64,000 bases of DNA. Origin: an uncultured SAR86 cluster bacterium (GTDB taxonomy: Bacteria > Pseudomonadota > Gammaproteobacteria > Magnimaribacterales > D2472). The stretch spans positions 1-64,000 of the forward strand of contig CACBGD010000002.1 of the NCBI GenBank assembly GCA_902538705.1, read 5' to 3'. The position numbers and the translations under genes are program-made. Positions within the stretch are counted from its first letter, which is position 1. Each line of letters begins with the position of its first letter. This document shows, piece after piece, positions 38,356-47,223 of this stretch. The notes under the pieces were generated by a model. That model was given only the letters and a program-made list of their open reading frames with translations, did not search any database and was not told where the DNA came from.

Positions 38356-40011
38356 CTAACTGTACTCATCAGAAAGCTCCTTCACCTCTTTCCTTAAAAA
38401 GAATAAAGCTATTAAATTAGGTATCGAAACCAATGCCACACTTACATATGCAATATTCCATACAATTGTTGTATCAATAACAGCAGCTAAAACAAAGCAT
38501 AAAACATAAAAATTTCTGTACCAAAAAACCGCTTTTTCGCCAAAAATGTATGCTGTTGATCTATCTCCATAATAACACCAGGTTATCGCTGTAGAGAAAG
38601 CAAATAAAAGTAAGGAAATTGCTACTAATTTTCCTCCATATTCACCAAATGTGCCTTGAGAAAAAGCCTTTGCAGTTAGCTCAGCTGAACTTACCAAGGA
38701 TTTACCCTCAACTACAACGTTTTCAGTAATTTTTCCTTTGGAAATAGTTAATTCTCCTGAAAAAAGATTATTACCTTCTTTAATCACAATATCTTCGGCA
38801 ATTGATCTTGAGTGTAAGACCGTAACTTCTGTTTCTGTCAATCTACCATCTTCGATTTCTATAGTTCCTGAAAATTCATTTACATCTGAATCCAATGACT
38901 GAACATAGTATGTAAGTTGAGACATATGATCAGGATATTTATATGTTCCATCAATATTTTCTTCATCGCTATATGTACCCTCAAGAATTACCATATCCGT
39001 TTTAGAAAATGTAGTATCGAATTTTTCTGTCCAAACACCACTTGATAGAATCACCAAAGCAGTAACACTACAAACAACAATAGTATCTATGAAAGGTTCT
39101 AGTATCGAAACAATACCTTGATCTATTGATGTATTTTTTGATGAAGCATGAGCAATTGGTGATGAACCTTGACCTGCTTCATTTGAGTATAAACCTCTTG
39201 CTACTCCATATTTTAAACTCATTGCAAAACTTGCTCCCAAAAATCCACCCACCGCTGCTGATCCAGTAAATACTTGAGCAAATATTGCATTAAAGGAAGG
39301 AATGATATTTTGGTAGTTTTCTAAAAGTATTACCAAAGCTCCACTAAAATATATTAACCCCATAATTGGAATTATTTTGCTTGCTACCGATGCAATTCTT
39401 TTAATACCGCCAATAATAATTACCCAAAGCAGAGCACCCAAGAATAAGCCAGTGAATATTTTTGGGACTGAAAATTCAGTACTCATCACCAGTGCAATAT
39501 TATTAATTTGAGGCATGTTCCCCGAGCCAATTGCAGTAATCATCATAAGAAAAGCAAAAAGTATTCCAGCCCATTTCATGTTTAGTGCATGCTCTATGTA
39601 ATACATTGGACCACCTGAGATGGACCCATCATCCAGTTTTGTTCTATATTTGTGCCCCATAGTCACCTCAACAAACTTGGTAGTCATTCCAAATATTGCT
39701 GTTATCCACATCCAGAAAATTGCTGCAGGACCACCTGTCCATATAGCTAATGCAACTCCTCCAATATTTCCTGTTCCTACCGCACCCGACATAGCTGTTG
39801 TGAGGGCCTCAAAACCAGAAGTCTCTCCTTCTGCATCATCTTTTTGATTCTTTCCAGAGACTAAATTCCAAGCTTTTCCAAAAAATTTAAATTGAGGAAA
39901 GCCAAGATAAACGGTAAAAAAAATACCAGTTCCAACTAGCAATATTGGGAACCACCATGAACCACTGAGATATCCATCAAGAGTTATTAAAAAATCATTA
40001 AACTGAACCAT
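38356..40011 (-). CDS. AGCS-family sodium:amino-acid symporter with inserted beta-repeat segment
   Basis: A 551-residue inner-membrane carrier importing alanine or glycine with Na+. The family core is clear: GFEALTTAMSGAVGTGNIGGVALAI, GMTTKFVEVTMGHKYR, GGPMYYIEHAL, SNEAGQGSSPIAHA and CYYGDRSTAYIFG. Typical members are about 450-500 residues. The extra length is an insertion at about 335-435, between GVWTEKF and SSAELTAKAFS, which is hydrophilic and contains a duplicated unit (FSGTIEIEDGRLTE and FSGELTISKGKITE). It would fold as beta hairpins on one membrane face. It starts 2 nt after the glutaredoxin gene in the fab-holB operon. Confidence 0.93.
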   Translation of the reverse strand: MVQFNDFLITLDGYLSGSWWFPILLVGTGIFFTVYLGFPQFKFFGKAWNLVSGKNQKDDAEGETSGFEALTTAMSGAVGTGNIGGVALAIWTGGPAAIFWMWITAIFGMTTKFVEVTMGHKYRTKLDDGSISGGPMYYIEHALNMKWAGILFAFLMMITAIGSGNMPQINNIALVMSTEFSVPKIFTGLFLGALLWVIIIGGIKRIASVASKIIPIMGLIYFSGALVILLENYQNIIPSFNAIFAQVFTGSAAVGGFLGASFAMSLKYGVARGLYSNEAGQGSSPIAHASSKNTSIDQGIVSILEPFIDTIVVCSVTALVILSSGVWTEKFDTTFSKTDMVILEGTYSDEENIDGTYKYPDHMSQLTYYVQSLDSDVNEFSGTIEIEDGRLTETEVTVLHSRSIAEDIVIKEGNNLFSGELTISKGKITENVVVEGKSLVSSAELTAKAFSQGTFGEYGGKLVAISLLLFAFSTAITWCYYGDRSTAYIFGEKAVFWYRNFYVLCFVLAAVIDTTIVWNIAYVSVALVSIPNLIALFFLRKEVKELSDEYS

Positions 40012-40013
40012 AT

Positions 40014-40238
40014 CTATTCCTCAAAAAATTTGACCAAATCTGTGTAACCGCCAATAAGCTTATCATTAATAAAAATTTGTGGCATTGTTCTAGCATATTT
40101 ATTCTTTTCAAGCAGAATATCTATGTTGTTATCGTCTTCTATGTTAATTGATTCATACTCATAACCCTTTTGCTCAATCAAAACTTTAGCTCGATCACAA
40201 TATGAACATCTATATTTAGTAAAAATTAAAAATTTCAT
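40014..40238 (-). CDS. grxC: Glutaredoxin, dithiol, GrxC-like
   Basis: A 74-residue thioredoxin-fold protein reducing disulfides with glutathione. Active site CSYC in FTKYRCSYCDRA, the cis-proline TMPQIF and the glutathione-binding GGYTDL are all in place. It is slightly shorter than E. coli Grx3 (83). It lies 3 nt after holB and 2 nt before the AGCS symporter, far from other redox genes. The symbol is by similarity only. Confidence 0.9.
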   Translation of the reverse strand: MKFLIFTKYRCSYCDRAKVLIEQKGYEYESINIEDDNNIDILLEKNKYARTMPQIFINDKLIGGYTDLVKFFEE

Positions 40239-40241
40239 AAT

Positions 40242-41153
40242 CTAACAGGGTATTTTTAAGAGTAAATGGTGAAGTGAATATCTTTGGTTTAAAGAATTTA
40301 TTTCAAATAAGTTCTCCCTAAAGTTTGATAGTTCGTCTATAAAATCAGAAAGCCTTACAGGATGAGTATTTGAAGCACCTTTCTTTGATACTGATAAAGC
40401 AAAATCTATTATGTAATTTAGTTTTTCATTAAAATCTATATTTAGATCAATAACATCGCTTATCACTTTTCCATCGATTCCTTTGTTAAATAAAGTATAT
40501 AAATGATTGTTTAATATTTTTAAGTCTTCAAATAAGCCATCATCAATGAGTTGCGAAACTTGTTTTGGAGTCATGTAACTTGGTATTACAGATAAATCAT
40601 TTTTATTTTGAAAAATGTCCTCTGCCCAGTTATAAAGTTCATCTTGTGAAAGATTATTAAAATGTATTAATTGACATCTGCTATAGATTGTTTGATTTAG
40701 GCACTTAAATCTATTTGATTGAATAATTATGTAGGTATTTTTAGGTGGTTCTTCTAAAGTTTTTAAAAGAGCATTTTGAGAACTTATTGTTAGATTTTCA
40801 GCCCCATCAATAAAAAGAATCTTATTTTTGCTTAAACCAGACTTTAACATTATAAAGTCAATAGCTTCCCTAATAAAACCTACTGGGATTTTTTTTGTTT
40901 TATTTTTAAGTTTATCCTTATCCACTCTTTGAAAATATGAAATTAGTGTTTCATTGTTTATGCAAAATAAATCTGGATGTGAATTATTTTTAATAAGGTT
41001 TTGACTATTTTTCTCTTTTAACAAACTATTAATTAAATATTGGCATATTTGATTTTTACCGACTCCCTCCTGACCCTCGACAATTAATGCATGTGATAGT
41101 TTATTCAAATTGATTGAAGAGATTTTTTTATCAATCCAAGGAAAATTTTTCAT
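40242..41153 (-). CDS. holB: DNA polymerase III delta' subunit, zinc module missing
   Basis: A 303-residue clamp-loader subunit. It has a P-loop-like EGQEGVGKNQI, the ALLKTLEEPPKNTYIII block, and SRC in TIYSRCQLIHF. The four-cysteine zinc module that E. coli HolB carries after its first helix is absent: the matching stretch runs straight from the LLKEKNSQN region to HPDLFCIN. Position directly after tmk is the gammaproteobacterial arrangement. The C-terminal third is poorly conserved, as usual in delta'. Confidence 0.9.
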   Translation of the reverse strand: MKNFPWIDKKISSINLNKLSHALIVEGQEGVGKNQICQYLINSLLKEKNSQNLIKNNSHPDLFCINNETLISYFQRVDKDKLKNKTKKIPVGFIREAIDFIMLKSGLSKNKILFIDGAENLTISSQNALLKTLEEPPKNTYIIIQSNRFKCLNQTIYSRCQLIHFNNLSQDELYNWAEDIFQNKNDLSVIPSYMTPKQVSQLIDDGLFEDLKILNNHLYTLFNKGIDGKVISDVIDLNIDFNEKLNYIIDFALSVSKKGASNTHPVRLSDFIDELSNFRENLFEINSLNQRYSLHHLLLKIPC

Positions 41154-41154
41154 C

Positions 41155-41745
41155 TTATAAGCTTTCTACTAGATTGATAACTTCCAAACTAATTGTATTT
41201 GCTTCTTTTTCCGCATCTATGCACTTTATCCTAGGATATTGATTTGCTAATTCTAAATACCCATTCCTTACATCATTAAAGAACTTTAAGCCAGATGACT
41301 CAATTCTATCCATAGAGTCTCCTGATTTTCTTTCAAATCCTTTTACTGGATCAATATCTAAGAGAATTGTTAAGTCAGGATCAGGGGCATTAATAAAAGT
41401 TTTTAAAGAGTTGATAAAATCTTTATCAAGATTCCTTCCATATCCCTGATAAGCCATTGATGCATCAAAATATCTATCTAATAAAATAAAATCAAATTGA
41501 TTTGATAGGATCTCATTAGCAACCAACTCCGATCTACTTGCATACATTAACAGCAGCTCAGTTTGGCTTGTTAAAGTTATATTGGCGTCTAATAAAATAT
41601 TTCTAATTTTCTCACTCGGAATAGTAGATCCTGGCTCACGAAACTTTTTGACAGTTTTTCCAGCATTCAATAAATAATCATGAAGTAAATCTATTTGTGT
41701 AGATTTACCTACTCCCTCAATACCTTCAAAGCTAATAATTTTCAT
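41155..41745 (-). CDS. tmk: Thymidylate kinase
   Basis: A 196-residue kinase phosphorylating dTMP to dTDP. P-loop FEGIEGVGKSTQ, the FREPGST dTMP site, the DRYFDASMAYQGYGR motif (DRY plus LID region) and LLDIDPVKGFERK are clear. Its stop lies 1 nt from the holB start, and its start overlaps the mltG stop by 4 nt. Confidence 0.96.
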   Translation of the reverse strand: MKIISFEGIEGVGKSTQIDLLHDYLLNAGKTVKKFREPGSTIPSEKIRNILLDANITLTSQTELLLMYASRSELVANEILSNQFDFILLDRYFDASMAYQGYGRNLDKDFINSLKTFINAPDPDLTILLDIDPVKGFERKSGDSMDRIESSGLKFFNDVRNGYLELANQYPRIKCIDAEKEANTISLEVINLVESL

Positions 41746-42701
41746 TTTTTTTGATAAAGATTTACATATTCTAAATGCTCATTGTAAGTTTTGCTAAAAA
41801 TATGTTTACCTTCTCCATCTGCTACAAAAAATAAATATGCATTTGGAGAATTCATTATTGCCGCGTCAAGTGAAGATTTTGTTGGCATTGAGATGGGTGT
41901 TGGCGGAAGGCTTTTAATTACATAGGTATTGTATAAATTACTCTTATCCCTTAAGTCCTTTTTTGTAATATCTCCATTAAAATCCGGCATTAATCCATAA
42001 ATTATTGTTGGATCAGCTTGAAGTTTCATTTTTATTTTAAGTCTATTTAAAAACACACCTCCAATTTTCATTTTTTCTTCAAAGCTTGATGATTCTTTTT
42101 CGATTATAGAAGCAAGGATGATTCCTTCGTATTTAGACTTTAGAGGATTATCTATTGGCTTATCTTTCCAAATCATGTCTACATAACTTATTAGTTCAGA
42201 TGATGATTTATTAAGTAGTAAAGACAAATTTGTGTTCTTTTTATAAAAATATGTATCGGGTAAAAGAAGGCCTTCAATTGAATCATTTATTAAATTAATA
42301 CATGAAAAATCCTCACAATCATTATTAAGTTTTAAGGTATTTATATATGAACTTAGATCAAACTTGTTCATCCCATCACTTATAACAAATTTATAAGTAA
42401 TGGTTTCACCTAACTTCATTTTAGTAAGAACTTTAAAGAGACTATCATCTATTAAATACTCTCCTGCTTGGATAGTCCTAAAATCAAATAAGTAGATGCC
42501 AAGTAAAAATAAGGATTTTTCAAAGAAATTATTAGATTCATATATTCCGTTGTACAAATCTAATATTGAGGAGTTGGGTTTTACTTCGTATGTGAATGAT
42601 TCAATCGTAATTTTATTATTGTAAAAGCTTTTTAATGATCCATAGAGAGTAAATGATGCTAATAGAAAAAAAGCGATTAGTCTTGGTAGAGATTTTATCA
42701 A
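41742..42701 (-). CDS. mltG: Endolytic murein transglycosylase MltG
   Basis: A 319-residue inner-membrane enzyme that cuts nascent glycan strands and sets their length. One N-terminal membrane helix (LIAFFLLASFTLYGS), a LysM-like region, and the YceG catalytic core with ASIIEKESS (catalytic Glu), KLQADPTIIYGL and NTYVIKSLPPTPI. The start is TTG at 42701, immediately after the fabF stop, so translation probably depends on fabF. pabC, which lies between fabF and mltG in E. coli, is absent. Confidence 0.94.
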   Translation of the reverse strand: MIKSLPRLIAFFLLASFTLYGSLKSFYNNKITIESFTYEVKPNSSILDLYNGIYESNNFFEKSLFLLGIYLFDFRTIQAGEYLIDDSLFKVLTKMKLGETITYKFVISDGMNKFDLSSYINTLKLNNDCEDFSCINLINDSIEGLLLPDTYFYKKNTNLSLLLNKSSSELISYVDMIWKDKPIDNPLKSKYEGIILASIIEKESSSFEEKMKIGGVFLNRLKIKMKLQADPTIIYGLMPDFNGDITKKDLRDKSNLYNTYVIKSLPPTPISMPTKSSLDAAIMNSPNAYLFFVADGEGKHIFSKTYNEHLEYVNLYQKK

Positions 42702-43928
42702 TTAGACAGACTTAAAAATAAGAGTTGAGTTAGTTCCACCGAAACCAAATGAATTATTTAATGAAACATCTATTTTCATGTTCCTAGCTTCTTTAGGAAT
42801 GAAATCTAAATCACAACCTTCATCAGGATTATTTAAATTAATTGTTGGTGGAGAAATATTATTAACAATAGATAAGATTGAAAATATTGATTCTACTGCT
42901 CCAGCCGCACCCAAAGTGTGACCTGTCATAGATTTAGTTGAGCTAATTGGTGGAGGTGAATCGAAAATAGATTTAATCGCATTACATTCTGCAAGATCGC
43001 CCAAAGGTGTTGATGTTGCATGAGCATTTATATAATCAATATCATTTGTTGAAATGCTTGCATCTGATATTGCACGAGAAATTGATAAAGAAGCACCAGT
43101 TCCGTCTTCTGATGGTGCAGTCATATGATATGCATCAGAACTCATGCCAAAACCAATAACTTCTGCATATATATTCGCTGATCGATTTTTGGCATGCTCA
43201 TATTCTTCTAATACTAGAATTGCTGCTCCATCTGACAATACAAAACCATCACGATCTTTGTCCCATGGTCTACTTGCTGTCTTTGGATCATCAGATTTAC
43301 TTAAAGCTCTTGATGCAAGAAAACCTGAAACCCCTAATGGTGTAGTTGCCATTTCAGAGCCTCCTGTTACCATAACATCTGCATCTCCATAGGCTATCAA
43401 TCTTGCGCTAGTTCCAATAGCATGATTACTTGATGCGCACGCGGTCACAATAGATAAATTTGGGCCTGTATATCCTTTGATAATACTTAAGTATCCAGGT
43501 GTCATATTTATTATTGATCCAGGAACAAAAAATGGAGATACTCTCTTGAATGACTTTTTGTTAAGAATATCTTTGTTTTTCTCTATGCTATCCAAGCCTC
43601 CGATACCTGACCCTATATTTAAACCAACTCTATCTTTATCCACATTATTATTATCCAAACCAGCATCTTCTATTGCCTGAATACCAGCAGATACTCCATA
43701 TTGAACAAATGTATCTAAACGTCTTACATCTTTGGAGTCTATATACTGAGTTGGATCAAAATCATGAATTCTTCCACCAACCTTAACTGGCATATCTTCA
43801 AGATCAACTTCATTTTTAGAGATGCCTGAACAACCTTTTATGCAGTTAGACCATGATTCATTAACAGAGTTACCAAGGGGAGAAATTAAACCCATTCCAG
43901 TAACTACAACTCTTCGAGGAAGTTGCAT
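42702..43928 (-). CDS. fabF: 3-oxoacyl-ACP synthase II
   Basis: A 408-residue condensing enzyme elongating acyl-ACP with malonyl-ACP. It begins RRVVVTGMGLISPLG; the active-site cysteine is in TACASSNHAIG, the two histidines in NAHATSTPLGD and KSMTGHTLGAAGA, and the C-terminal glycine loop in NNSFGFGGTN. Length is canonical (about 413). It is 8 nt after acpP. Confidence 0.97.
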   Translation of the reverse strand: MQLPRRVVVTGMGLISPLGNSVNESWSNCIKGCSGISKNEVDLEDMPVKVGGRIHDFDPTQYIDSKDVRRLDTFVQYGVSAGIQAIEDAGLDNNNVDKDRVGLNIGSGIGGLDSIEKNKDILNKKSFKRVSPFFVPGSIINMTPGYLSIIKGYTGPNLSIVTACASSNHAIGTSARLIAYGDADVMVTGGSEMATTPLGVSGFLASRALSKSDDPKTASRPWDKDRDGFVLSDGAAILVLEEYEHAKNRSANIYAEVIGFGMSSDAYHMTAPSEDGTGASLSISRAISDASISTNDIDYINAHATSTPLGDLAECNAIKSIFDSPPPISSTKSMTGHTLGAAGAVESIFSILSIVNNISPPTINLNNPDEGCDLDFIPKEARNMKIDVSLNNSFGFGGTNSTLIFKSV

Positions 43929-43936
43929 TTAAGATA

Positions 43937-44176
43937 TTATGAGTTTTCGACTATGTAATCTACAGCTTCTTGAACTGTTGAAATTTTTTCAGCATCTTCA
44001 TCAGCAATTTCAAGATCGAATTCTTCTTCCAAAGCCATCACTAGCTCTACAGTATCAAGAGAGTCAGCACCTAGATCATCGACAAACGATGAATCAGTTT
44101 TTACTTCTGACTCAGCAACACCGAGTTGTTCGCAAACAATTCCAGTAACAGTTTTTTCAATTTCACTTCTTTCCAT
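43937..44176 (-). CDS. acpP: Acyl carrier protein
   Basis: A 79-residue acidic helical carrier for fatty acid synthesis. The phosphopantetheine serine is in [22 protein letters not shown] good GAGGT ribosome site precedes the ATG. It lies in the fabG-acpP-fabF order, with a 56-nt leader holding a 7-bp hairpin between fabG and acpP. Confidence 0.98.
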   Translation of the reverse strand: MERSEIEKTVTGIVCEQLGVAESEVKTDSSFVDDLGADSLDTVELVMALEEEFDLEIADEDAEKISTVQEAVDYIVENS

Positions 44177-44204
44177 AATAGTACCTCAATTGAAAGTTTG
44201 GATA

Positions 44205-44224
44205 TTTTAACGTGCAAGTTAAAA
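44205..44224 (-). promoter_or_regulatory. Hairpin in the fabG-acpP spacer
   Basis: On the minus strand TTTTAAC-TTGCAC-GTTAAAA makes a perfect 7-bp stem with a 6-nt loop, about 28 nt upstream of acpP and without a T tail. It may stabilise or mark processing of the highly expressed acpP message. AU-rich, so weak. Confidence 0.35.
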
Positions 44225-44232
44225 AATACCAA

Positions 44233-44952
44233 CTAATACATAAATAAACCTCCATCAACAGAAATGGTTTGGCCAGTTATGTAATTAGCTTCATCAGAAG
44301 CAAGAAACAAAATGCATTTTGCTACATCTTCGACAGTACCAAATCTTTTCATTGGAATATTCTTGCTTACCTCAATTTTTTCATCATCATTCAAGAAGGT
44401 TGTCATATCAGTTTCTATAAAGCCAGGCGCAATAACATTTGATGTAATATTTCTTGATCCAAGCTCTTTAGCTAAAGATCTTGAGAAACCAACCATTGCT
44501 GACTTTGATGAAGAGTAATTTACTTGGCCAGAGTTACCCATAAGGCCAGCAACTGATGAAATATTGATAACTCTTCCAAATTTATTTTTTACCATGGGTT
44601 TAATAAATGCTTTAGTTACTCTGAATAAGCCATTTAAATTTGTCTCTATAACATCATCCCAATCTTCATCTTTCATTCTCAAAAACAATTGATCTTTGGT
44701 AATACCTGCATTATTAACGAGCACTGCTGGGAGAAGATCTTTAGACTTAAGGTCTGCAAACAAGTTTTTTATGCTTTCTTTTGACATTAGATCTAACTCA
44801 ACAGAGATAGCGCTATCGTCTCCTATAAGTTCACCTAAATTAAAATTACTTCGTGATGTACCAATTACTTGATATCCGTCTTTAGAGAAATGTTTAGCAG
44901 CTTCTAAACCAATTCCTCGTGAAGCACCCGTAACTAAAACAATTCTACTCAT
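44233..44952 (-). CDS. fabG: 3-oxoacyl-ACP reductase
   Basis: A 239-residue short-chain dehydrogenase reducing 3-oxoacyl-ACP with NADPH. NADP loop TGASRGIG, NNAG, catalytic Ser in ISSVAG, YSSSKSAMVGF (Tyr/Lys pair) and the C-terminal ITGQTISVDGG are present. Its start overlaps the fabD stop by 4 nt. Confidence 0.97.
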   Translation of the reverse strand: MSRIVLVTGASRGIGLEAAKHFSKDGYQVIGTSRSNFNLGELIGDDSAISVELDLMSKESIKNLFADLKSKDLLPAVLVNNAGITKDQLFLRMKDEDWDDVIETNLNGLFRVTKAFIKPMVKNKFGRVINISSVAGLMGNSGQVNYSSSKSAMVGFSRSLAKELGSRNITSNVIAPGFIETDMTTFLNDDEKIEVSKNIPMKRFGTVEDVAKCILFLASDEANYITGQTISVDGGLFMY

Positions 44953-45866
44953 ATATTTTGCACCTTATCTCTAAAATTTTGATCAGCCATATATAGAATA
45001 CTTGTTAAATCATAACCCTTTGATAAGCCACATAAAATATTTTTTGGACCAATTTCTATTAAACATGAAGCGGAATTAGCAATTTTTTCCATAGTTTTAG
45101 TCCAAAGAACTGGTTGAGTTAATTGATTTAGGAGATTTTGTTTAATTGAAGATAAATCAGTCTCAATCTCACCAGTATGATTTTGGATGATTGGATATCT
45201 TGGAGAAGAAAAAACAATATTTTGGAGAGACTCATTAAATTCATCTGCGGCATCAGTCATTAATCTGGTATGAGATGCAATACTAACGTTTAATTCTATA
45301 CATCTTTTTGCACCAATTCCTGGTAGTAAATTACTAGCTATTTCTATACCTTCAATATTTCCAGCAATTACGGTTTGCTTCATAGAATTATAATTTGCAG
45401 AAGCTACGTAAGCTTTTTCATTAGATTCGGTAATTTTTGAACAAACTTCATCGATTATTTTTGAATCAAGACCAAGTATAGCCATCATTTTACCTTCTTC
45501 AGAGCTTTGCATTAACTTACCTCTGAGATGAGTTATTTTTATGGTATCTTCAAAAGTTATTGAATCTGCAAACATTAAGGCTGAGTATTCTCCAAGTGAA
45601 TGACCGGCTATAACTTTGGGATCTGATAAAGATAAATTTTTATATGCTTCTGAAAAAATGGCAGAAGATAAAACCAGGAGCGGTTGAGTAAAAGAGGTTG
45701 CATTTATTTTAGACTCATCCTTTAAAATATTATGAACATCATAACTAAGTATTTCAGATACAATTTCGATCTTTTCATTTATGAAGGACTGATCAACCAG
45801 ATCAGCATGAAGCATTTCAGGATGTTGTGAGCCCTGACCAGGGAATACACAAGCTATGGAGCTCAT
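44949..45866 (-). CDS. fabD: Malonyl-CoA:ACP transacylase
   Basis: A 305-residue transferase loading malonyl onto ACP. FPGQGSQ at the N-terminus, catalytic serine in AGHSLGEYSAL, QPLLVLSSAI and the histidine in VSIASHTRLM. It starts 3 nt after the rpmF stop, with no plsX or fabH in between, unlike the usual rpmF-plsX-fabH-fabD order. Confidence 0.97.
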   Translation of the reverse strand: MSSIACVFPGQGSQHPEMLHADLVDQSFINEKIEIVSEILSYDVHNILKDESKINATSFTQPLLVLSSAIFSEAYKNLSLSDPKVIAGHSLGEYSALMFADSITFEDTIKITHLRGKLMQSSEEGKMMAILGLDSKIIDEVCSKITESNEKAYVASANYNSMKQTVIAGNIEGIEIASNLLPGIGAKRCIELNVSIASHTRLMTDAADEFNESLQNIVFSSPRYPIIQNHTGEIETDLSSIKQNLLNQLTQPVLWTKTMEKIANSASCLIEIGPKNILCGLSKGYDLTSILYMADQNFRDKVQNI

Positions 45867-45869
45867 TAT

Positions 45870-46073
45870 TTACTCTTGTTCTTGATCTTCTTTAACTGGC
45901 TTTCTTAAGTCTTTAACAAGTCTTCCCTTATAAAATCCATCCTTGGTCATTTGATGTCTCAAATGTTTCTCACCAGATACTTGATCAGTGGACAATGTCA
46001 GATTCTTTAACTTGTCATGAGATCTTCTCATGCCAATTCTTGAACGTGTTTTTTTACTTTTTTGTACAGCCAT
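45870..46073 (-). CDS. rpmF: Ribosomal protein bL32
   Basis: A 67-residue basic protein of the large subunit. [22 protein letters not shown] and [19 protein letters not shown] are diagnostic. It lacks the zinc cysteines, as is normal for gammaproteobacterial L32. It has an extended acidic tail (KEDQEQE). Confidence 0.97.
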   Translation of the reverse strand: MAVQKSKKTRSRIGMRRSHDKLKNLTLSTDQVSGEKHLRHQMTKDGFYKGRLVKDLRKPVKEDQEQE

Positions 46074-46122
46074 AATTATAAAAAAGCGTATCCTAACAAA
46101 TATATCCTTAAATGAATAGTAA

Positions 46123-47037
46123 TTAAGTATCCAAATAAACTAACATTTTTTGAAACTGATCGTCATAATCTGCAACAAAAGTATTTCTTTTATTGCCAAG
46201 ATCTAAAAAAGATATTTCAGACGAATGAAGACCTAATCTTTTAATGCCTGAATGTTTTAAGCGCGTGTTAAAGTCATTACATCCATACTTGTTGTCATTG
46301 GCAATATTTTTCTTAATTTTTTCACATTGAGCTCTTATTTGATGTGTTCTTCCTGTTAGAATCTCTATTTCTATCAATGAACTACAATCTAGCTTTTTTA
46401 GAAGTTTTAATATTGATTTTGCCTCTTTACCATTTTTATTGATTGAAACTTTATTGAATGATCCTTTGGTGTTTGTATCAATGCTATCTTCTAAAACCAT
46501 TTCTTCAGGTATGAAGTCTTTTACTAAGGCATGATAGATCTTTTTTACTTTTCTTTGTTTTAGTTGATTATTAAAAAAACTTAGAAATTTTTGATTTTTA
46601 GCTATTACCAAACAACCAGATGTTCCCTTATCAAGCCTGTGACAAAGATTTAATGAATTATTTTTTAAAACTACTCGTAAAATATCTATGAGACCATGAT
46701 CATTCTTGGTGCCACTATGTACAGCATAATCTGAGGGTTTATTGAATATTAAGAAATCTTCATCATCATATATCACTTTATTTTTTAAAAATGCATATTT
46801 GTTTGCATCTATTTCTATTATCCTCTCTTGATTAATGAGATTTGGAGGTATTCTGATTAAATCATTTGCACAAAGCTTTGTATCAGGCTTAACTCTTTTT
46901 GAATTGACTCTTACCTCACCCTTTCTTATGACTTTATAAATTTTTGATTTAGGTATGTTTTTAAAATTTGAAAAAAGGAAATTATCTATTCTCCTGCCTT
47001 CATTATGATGATCTACGGTTATATTTTTGACAGACAT
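46123..47037 (-). CDS. rluC: 23S rRNA pseudouridine synthase RluC
   Basis: A 304-residue enzyme forming pseudouridines in 23S rRNA (955, 2504 and 2580 in E. coli). N-terminal S4 domain ([26 protein letters not shown]), catalytic Asp in [14 protein letters not shown] and RTHQIRAQ. Divergent from rne, the same arrangement as in E. coli, which supports RluC over RluD. yceD, normally downstream of this region before rpmF, is absent. Confidence 0.93.
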   Translation of the reverse strand: MSVKNITVDHHNEGRRIDNFLFSNFKNIPKSKIYKVIRKGEVRVNSKRVKPDTKLCANDLIRIPPNLINQERIIEIDANKYAFLKNKVIYDDEDFLIFNKPSDYAVHSGTKNDHGLIDILRVVLKNNSLNLCHRLDKGTSGCLVIAKNQKFLSFFNNQLKQRKVKKIYHALVKDFIPEEMVLEDSIDTNTKGSFNKVSINKNGKEAKSILKLLKKLDCSSLIEIEILTGRTHQIRAQCEKIKKNIANDNKYGCNDFNTRLKHSGIKRLGLHSSEISFLDLGNKRNTFVADYDDQFQKMLVYLDT

Positions 47038-47125
47038 AAATTATATATATACGATAAACACAATAATTATAGTTTATGTTGAATAGTTCGACATAATAGA
47101 GATAGAAAAATACTAATTTTACCTT

Positions 47126-47145
47126 CAGCTCTCCATCCCGAGCTG
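47126..47145 (+). promoter_or_regulatory. Hairpin 1 of the rne leader
   Basis: CAGCTC-TCCATCCC-GAGCTG is a perfect 6-bp GC-containing stem with an 8-nt loop in the rne 5' untranslated region. RNase E messages of gammaproteobacteria carry leader hairpins through which RNase E limits its own synthesis; this and the next hairpin are placed as expected for such an element. Confidence 0.55.
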
Positions 47146-47177
47146 TTTAAGAAGCAATAAGAGTAAGACTTCTTAAA
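47146..47177 (+). promoter_or_regulatory. Hairpin 2 of the rne leader
   Basis: TTTAAGAAG (47146-47154) pairs perfectly with CTTCTTAAA (47169-47177), 9 bp, around a 14-nt A-rich loop, directly after hairpin 1. The strong ribosome site AAGGAG (47213-47218) follows. The A/U-rich single strands are plausible RNase E targets. Confidence 0.55.
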
Positions 47178-47223
47178 AATAACCTAAATTGTATTAACTA
47201 TTTCCTTAACTGAAGGAGTTAGT

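Noticed and set aside
44205-44224. fabG-acpP hairpin as a terminator
   Set aside because: No T tail after the stem on the minus strand, and acpP-fabF must be transcribed onward.
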